Below, in pieces: positions 59,564-64,000 of a DNA stretch of 64,000 bases. Origin of the DNA: Pseudomonas sp. MIACH (GTDB lineage Bacteria > Pseudomonadota > Gammaproteobacteria > Pseudomonadales > Pseudomonadaceae); the NCBI RefSeq assembly GCF_001269925.1, contig NZ_LHVO01000061.1, positions 1 through 64,000 of the forward strand. The letters run 5' to 3'. The first letter of the stretch is position 1. Every line of letters starts with the position of its first letter. A model generated the notes under the pieces. It searched no databases. It was not told the origin of the DNA and saw only the letters and a program-made list of their open reading frames with translations. A program made the position numbers and the translations under genes.

Positions 59564-62257
59564 TCAGGCGATTGGCCCGCGCGGGTAGCGTTTAAGCTTC
59601 TCAAGCAGCTCTGCGCCGGGGATCGGCCGGTCGAACAGGTAGCCCTGGCCAACATCGCAACGATGCCTGCGCAGGAACGCCAGTTGCTCGGAGGTCTCGA
59701 TGCCTTCGGCAACCACCTTGAGCTTGAGGTTGTGGGCCATGGCGATTACTGCGGAGGTGATTTCCATGTCGTCCTGGTTGTCCGGGATTTCATGGATAAA
59801 GCTGCGATCGATCTTGATGATGTCGATGGGGAATTTTTTCAGGTAGCTCAGCGACGAGTAACCGGTGCCGAAGTCGTCCATGGCCAGGGTCAGGCCGAAG
59901 CTCTTCAGTTGGTCCAGTTGCAGGCGGGTGTCTTCGGTCGCTTCCAGCAGCAGGCCTTCGGTCAGCTCCAGTTCCAGCAGGTTGGCCGGCAGTTGTTCTT
60001 CCTTGAGGATCGTGGCGATCGAGGCGACCAGGTCCGGGTCGGAGAACTGCTTGGGCGACAGGTTGATCGCCACCTGCAGGTTGCCCATGCCGGCGGCGCT
60101 CAGTTGCTTGCTCATGCGGCAGGCCTGGCGCGCGATCCATTTGCCGATCGGGATGATCAAGCCGGTTTCTTCGGCGACGCTGATGAACTGATCAGGGCGG
60201 ATCATGCCTTTTTCCGGATGGTTCCAGCGTAGCAGCGCTTCCATGCCCAGCAAGCGGCCGCTGCGCAGGCACAGCTTGGGCTGGTAGAACACATCCAGTT
60301 CGTTTTGGGTCAGTGCGCGGCGCAGGTTGTTCTCCACAAACAACTTGTAGCTGGCCTCGGCGTTCAAGGCTTCGGTAAACACTTGCACCTGGTGCTTGCC
60401 GTTGGCCTTGGCCTTGTGCAGGGCCAGGCCGGCGTTGCGCATCAAGGTCTGCGGGTCGCGGCCATGCAGCGGTGCACAGGCCAGGCCCACGGAGCCGGTG
60501 ACGCTGATCAATTGGTTGTCGACGAACATCGGTTTGTCGAGCGTTGCCAGTAACTGACTGGCGACCTGCTGGCCGCTTTCCAGGTCGGTGTCGTCCAGCA
60601 GCACCGCGAATTCGTTACTGGCAAAGCGCGCCAGGCTGCCGCCGGCACTGAGGCTGTTGCGCAGGCGTCGGGCCAGGCTGATCAGCAGCTTGTCGCCGGT
60701 CTGATGGCCGAGGCTGTCGTTGATGCGCTTGAAGTTGTCGATGTCGACCAGCAACAGGCTGATCGGGCTGTCGCTGTCGCGGGCAAAGCGTTCGTCGAGA
60801 TTGCGGATAAACGCCGGACGGTTGCCCAGGTTGGTCAGGTTGTCGGTGTAGGCCAGGCGCTCGATGCGCTGCTGGGCCAGCTTGGTCTGGGTGATGTCTT
60901 CGTAGATGCCGATGTAGTGGGTCAGCTCACGGTTGTCGCCATACACCTTGGAAATCGACAGCTGGCCCCAGTAGGGTTCGAGGTTTTTGCGCCGGCTCTT
61001 GAACTCGCCCTGCCAGCTGTTGCTCTTGGCCAGGCTCGACGGTGCGTCGAACAGCAATTCGCTGAGGTTTTCCAGCGCCGGCAATTGCGCCAGGCGGTGG
61101 CCGTGGACTTCTTCGGCGCTGTACTGGGTGATTGCAGTAAAGCTTGGGTTGACGTATTCCACGATGCCGTCGCAGTTGACCAGCAGAAAGGCGTTGGCGC
61201 TTTGCTCGACCGCGCGCTGGAACAGGTGCAGGGCGCTGGTGGCGGTACGGCGGTTGTGGTTGTTGATCACTTGCGCGAATTGGTCGGCCAGCTCGCCGGC
61301 AAAGGCAATTTCATCGGCCTGCCAGTCACGCGGGCTGCCGGCCTGTTCCAGGCACAGCACGCCGACCACTTGGCCGTCGACGCGAATGCTGGCGTCGAGC
61401 ATGGCGTGGATGTCTTTGGCGCGCAGGTTTTCGGCCATTTCGCGGGTGCGCGGGTCGCGCAGGGCGTGGGTGGCGTCGATGGCGCGGCTGGTGTGCAAGG
61501 CTTCCAGGTAGTCCGGGAAGCAGCTGGCGTCGATCGGCTCGGGCAGATGGTGCTGTTGGTCGTCGCGGTGGTAGGCCGAGATCGGCACCAGGCGCTGGCC
61601 TTCGAGGTTCCAGATGCTGGCGCAGTCAATCTGGTAGATATCGCAAGCGCTGCGGGTAATCAGCTCAGCGGCTTCCTGCAGCGAATTGTTGGCGGTGTAG
61701 CGCTGGCGTGCCAGCAACAGGATCAGTTCCTGCTGGGCGCGTACCCTTTCCAGGTGCTGCAGTTGCTCCTGCTGGGCGCGCTGGTTCAGCTCCAGGGCGA
61801 TTTGCAGGCGGCTGTTCTGGCTCTCCAGGTCCGCTGTGGGTGCGGTCATGGGGATTTCGCTGAACAGGCCGTCGACCACCATCAGGTAGCCACGCAGCAG
61901 ATGACGATTGTGTTGTTTATAGGCCTCGCCCATTTCCAGCAGGCTCAGCGGGCCGTCGCTGGTGTGCAGGGTGTAGCGCACCAGGTAGTGAGGGGTCTGG
62001 GTCAGTTGTTGCTGGATGGTATCGTGTAATTCATAGCGCGCCTGGGGTTCCATCAGGCTGGCATAGGGGGTGCCGAGCAGGGCGCACAGTTCGACCGCCG
62101 ACAGGCCGAATTGGCGTTCGCAGTTAGGGTCGAGGTACAGAAGTGCCCAGCTTGCCTCATTAAGCCGCTCGAAACGCAGCATACCGAGGCGCGAAGGCAC
62201 CGGTAACTGCGTGACTACCTCGGCCGCCATACGGGCGACATCGGGTTGGCTTTTCAT
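59564..62257 (-). CDS. dipA: Cyclic-di-GMP phosphodiesterase DipA (PAS-GAF-PAS-GGDEF-EAL)
   Basis: 897 aa: N-terminal PAS-like region (about 25-150), coiled linker, GAF (about 190-335), PAS with PAC (about 345-465), GGDEF (about 475-635), EAL (about 645-890). The GGDEF site reads 'RFASNEFAVLLDD', so cyclase activity is unlikely. The EAL catalytic set is intact ('GMEALLRWNHPE', 'MDDFGTGYSSLSYLKKFPID'). Position between aceF and msrA and near-identical length match P. aeruginosa DipA, which drives biofilm dispersal. Cytosolic; no membrane segment seen. Confidence 0.92.
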   Translation of the reverse strand: MKSQPDVARMAAEVVTQLPVPSRLGMLRFERLNEASWALLYLDPNCERQFGLSAVELCALLGTPYASLMEPQARYELHDTIQQQLTQTPHYLVRYTLHTSDGPLSLLEMGEAYKQHNRHLLRGYLMVVDGLFSEIPMTAPTADLESQNSRLQIALELNQRAQQEQLQHLERVRAQQELILLLARQRYTANNSLQEAAELITRSACDIYQIDCASIWNLEGQRLVPISAYHRDDQQHHLPEPIDASCFPDYLEALHTSRAIDATHALRDPRTREMAENLRAKDIHAMLDASIRVDGQVVGVLCLEQAGSPRDWQADEIAFAGELADQFAQVINNHNRRTATSALHLFQRAVEQSANAFLLVNCDGIVEYVNPSFTAITQYSAEEVHGHRLAQLPALENLSELLFDAPSSLAKSNSWQGEFKSRRKNLEPYWGQLSISKVYGDNRELTHYIGIYEDITQTKLAQQRIERLAYTDNLTNLGNRPAFIRNLDERFARDSDSPISLLLVDIDNFKRINDSLGHQTGDKLLISLARRLRNSLSAGGSLARFASNEFAVLLDDTDLESGQQVASQLLATLDKPMFVDNQLISVTGSVGLACAPLHGRDPQTLMRNAGLALHKAKANGKHQVQVFTEALNAEASYKLFVENNLRRALTQNELDVFYQPKLCLRSGRLLGMEALLRWNHPEKGMIRPDQFISVAEETGLIIPIGKWIARQACRMSKQLSAAGMGNLQVAINLSPKQFSDPDLVASIATILKEEQLPANLLELELTEGLLLEATEDTRLQLDQLKSFGLTLAMDDFGTGYSSLSYLKKFPIDIIKIDRSFIHEIPDNQDDMEITSAVIAMAHNLKLKVVAEGIETSEQLAFLRRHRCDVGQGYLFDRPIPGAELLEKLKRYPRGPIA

Positions 62258-62562
62258 GGGGGGAACTCACTTCAAATAACGCGCACGGCGCCGGGCTCAC
62301 GCCCTCTTTACTGTTGCCTGCGGCAAGGTTGCATCATGCGGCGCGGACTGACAAGAGAGGATGAAGGCTAAGTGCTATAAGGGGGTTATCGGCCGGGTGA
62401 GGGAATTCTTCAGTCCGGATGACAGAAGGTGTACAACCCTGTCCTGTCTGTAGAGAAAAGCAAAAAAAAGCCCCGCCAAATTGACGGGGTTGAGGTACGA
62501 GCGTGGCGCTCGGAAATCAGTGCAACCAAGCCTCCCCCGGTGCAGGGGAGGCTTGTACAGGG
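62258..62562. other. dipA upstream region and aceF trailer
   Basis: 305 bp. The left part must contain the dipA promoter, not identified. The right part holds the two hairpins ending aceF (listed separately). No gene seen. Confidence 0.6.
62462..62554 (-). terminator. tandem terminators of aceF
   Basis: Reading leftward, a 10-bp perfect stem (62554-62545 with 62537-62528) comes first. Then a CCCCG/CGGGG hairpin at about 62490-62470 follows, with a run of eight T on the minus strand (62469-62462). The second is a canonical Rho-independent terminator. Confidence 0.85.
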
Positions 62563-64000
62563 TTACAGCAAGATCGTGCGGATGTCGTTCAGCAGTTGGC
62601 TCAGACGCTGGGTAAAGCGTGCAGCCGCCGCGCCGTTGATCACACGGTGATCGTAGGACAGCGACAGTGGCAGCATCAGCTTCGGCTGGAACGCTTTACC
62701 GTCCCAGACTGGCTGGATGGTGGCCTTGGAAACACCCAGGATCGCCACTTCCGGCGCGTTGACGATTGGCGTGAAGCCCGTACCGCCAATGTGACCGAGG
62801 CTGGAGATGGTGAAGCAAGCGCCTTGCATGTCGTCTGCGGTGAGCTTCTTGTCGCGGGCCTTGGCAGCCAGCGCAGCCGCTTCGGCAGCGAGTTGCAGCA
62901 GGCTCTTCTGGTCGACGTTCTTGATGACCGGTACCAACAGGCCATCTGGGGTGTCGACAGCAAAACCGACGTGCACGTACTTCTTGCGAATGATCGCCTT
63001 GCCGCTTGGCGCCAGCGAACTGTTGAAGTCCGGCAGTTCCTTGAGCAGGTGTGCACAAGCCTTGAGCAGCAGTGGCAGCACGGTCAGTTTCACGCCGGCC
63101 TTCTCGGCCACGGCTTTCTGCGCAACGCGGAAAGCTTCCAGGTCGGTGATATCGGCCTGGTCGAACTGAGTGACGTGCGGGATGTTCAGCCAGCTGCGGT
63201 GCAGGCTCGACGCGCCGATCTGCATCAGGCGGGTCATCGGCACTTCTTCGGTCTCGCCGAAGCGGCTGAAGTCCACGACTGGAATCGGTGGAATCCCCGC
63301 GCCGCCAGTAGCAGCGCCGGCAGCCGGAGCTTCCTTGGCTTTCTGCATCATGGCTTTGACGTAGACCTGCACGTCTTCCTTCAGCACGCGACCGTGAGGG
63401 CCGCTGGCCGACACAGCGTTCAGCTCGACGCCGAATTCGCGCGCCAGTTGGCGAACTGCCGGGCCTGCATGAACCTTGGCACCGCTTGGCGCCGGTGCGG
63501 CAGCTGCCGGGGCCGGAGCGGCCTCGGCTTTTGCAGCAGGGGCAGGGGCGGCAGCGGCTGGAGCCGCTTCAGCCTTGGCCGCCGGAGCCGCCGCTGGTGC
63601 TGGAGCAGCAGCAGGCGCAGCGCCTTGTACTTTCAGCTTGAGGATGAAGTCGCCAGTGCCGACTTCGTCTTCCAGCTTGACCGCGATGCTTTCCACCACG
63701 CCGGCAGCCGGCGATGGGATTTCCATGGAGGCCTTGTCGGACTCCAGGGTGATCAGCGACTGGTCGGCTTCGACGGTGTCGCCGACCTTGACCAGCAACT
63801 CGATGATCTTGGCCTTGCCCGACGAACCGATGTCCGGAACATGAATGTCCTGGACGCTGGCAGCAGCAGGTGCAGCAGCCGGGGCCGCTGGGGCCTCGGC
63901 AGCAGCGGCAGGTTTTTCAGCAGCAGGCGCCGGTGCAGCAGCGGCAGCAGGAGCCGCCGCAGGGGCCGCATCAGCGGCACCTTCGATTTCCAGCTCCAGC
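62563..64000 (-). CDS. aceF: Dihydrolipoyllysine acetyltransferase, pyruvate dehydrogenase E2 (AceF), 5' part beyond window
   Basis: E2 core of pyruvate dehydrogenase. Only the C-terminal 478 codons are inside the window; the frame is open to the edge. Visible in order: the end of one lipoyl domain ('LELEIEG'), an Ala-Pro linker, a full lipoyl domain ('ITLESDKASMEIPSPAAG' with the lipoyl Lys), a second Ala-Pro linker, the E1/E3-binding domain ('VRQLAREFGVELNAVSASG') and the catalytic domain ending 'DHRVINGAAAARFTQRL' (His of DHRxxxG). At least two lipoyl domains are therefore present. aceE is expected to the right. Confidence 0.95.
   Translation of the reverse strand, partial: LELEIEGAADAAPAAAPAAAAAPAPAAEKPAAAAEAPAAPAAAPAAASVQDIHVPDIGSSGKAKIIELLVKVGDTVEADQSLITLESDKASMEIPSPAAGVVESIAVKLEDEVGTGDFILKLKVQGAAPAAAPAPAAAPAAKAEAAPAAAAPAPAAKAEAAPAPAAAAPAPSGAKVHAGPAVRQLAREFGVELNAVSASGPHGRVLKEDVQVYVKAMMQKAKEAPAAGAATGGAGIPPIPVVDFSRFGETEEVPMTRLMQIGASSLHRSWLNIPHVTQFDQADITDLEAFRVAQKAVAEKAGVKLTVLPLLLKACAHLLKELPDFNSSLAPSGKAIIRKKYVHVGFAVDTPDGLLVPVIKNVDQKSLLQLAAEAAALAAKARDKKLTADDMQGACFTISSLGHIGGTGFTPIVNAPEVAILGVSKATIQPVWDGKAFQPKLMLPLSLSYDHRVINGAAAARFTQRLSQLLNDIRTILL

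Overview
The window is 64 kb of GC-rich, gene-dense bacterial chromosome that reads as a fluorescent Pseudomonas (P. fluorescens group). The reasons are the order aceF-dipA-msrA, familiar from Pseudomonas, the three kinds of REP palindrome typical of this group, and the family content (trifunctional PutA, SelO, MscK, NhaP2, VgrG/DUF4123). No rRNA, tRNA, CRISPR array or insertion sequence was seen. The identification is inference from gene content, not from a database search.

Layout. 1-1.6 kb: a secreted GbpA-like lytic polysaccharide monooxygenase. 1.8-11.1 kb: a complete, tightly overlapped type II secretion operon, gspC to gspM. The LPMO is its obvious candidate cargo. 11.3-14.1 kb: a cytochrome b561, an MFS exporter and its divergent LysR regulator. 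14.2-31.8 kb: one long leftward aryl-polyene (APE) pigment operon of about 18 genes in the order CLF, acyltransferase, two ACPs, membrane protein, adenylation-dehydratase fusion, glycosyltransferase, acyltransferase, ammonia-lyase, thioesterase, LolA-like protein, exporter, halogenase-like flavoprotein, methyltransferase, DUF3261 lipoprotein, KS, DH, KR, KS, lipoprotein. 32.1-34.3 kb: parA, trxC and a higBA toxin-antitoxin pair. 34.3-41.0 kb: nhaP2-mscK-selO. 41.3-45.9 kb: a chemoreceptor, a TIGR02449-zapA pair, an acyl-CoA dehydrogenase and a small unknown protein. 46-52 kb: divergent putA and putP around a 460-bp control region that carries five GTTGCA-type PutA sites. 52-56.5 kb: an A/T-richer type VI secretion island, with a putative membrane-active effector and its immunity protein divergent from vgrG and a DUF4123 adaptor. 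56.5-64 kb: metY, rlmJ, msrA, dipA and the 3' part of aceF.

The main system is the APE operon. Ammonia-lyase and adenylation enzyme would supply an aryl starter. The ACPs, KS/CLF, KR and dehydratases extend it to a polyene. The flavoprotein and methyltransferase tailor the head group. Acyl- and glycosyltransferases attach the polyene to a lipid. The LolA-like protein, MMPL/RND-type exporter and lipoproteins move it to the outer membrane. Three features make this copy unusual: an intact set of flavin-halogenase motifs, a 100-bp REPIN lying inside the signal-peptide region of the LolA-like gene, and a perfect 45-bp inverted repeat splitting the operon in two. The least described part is the effector/immunity pair beside vgrG.
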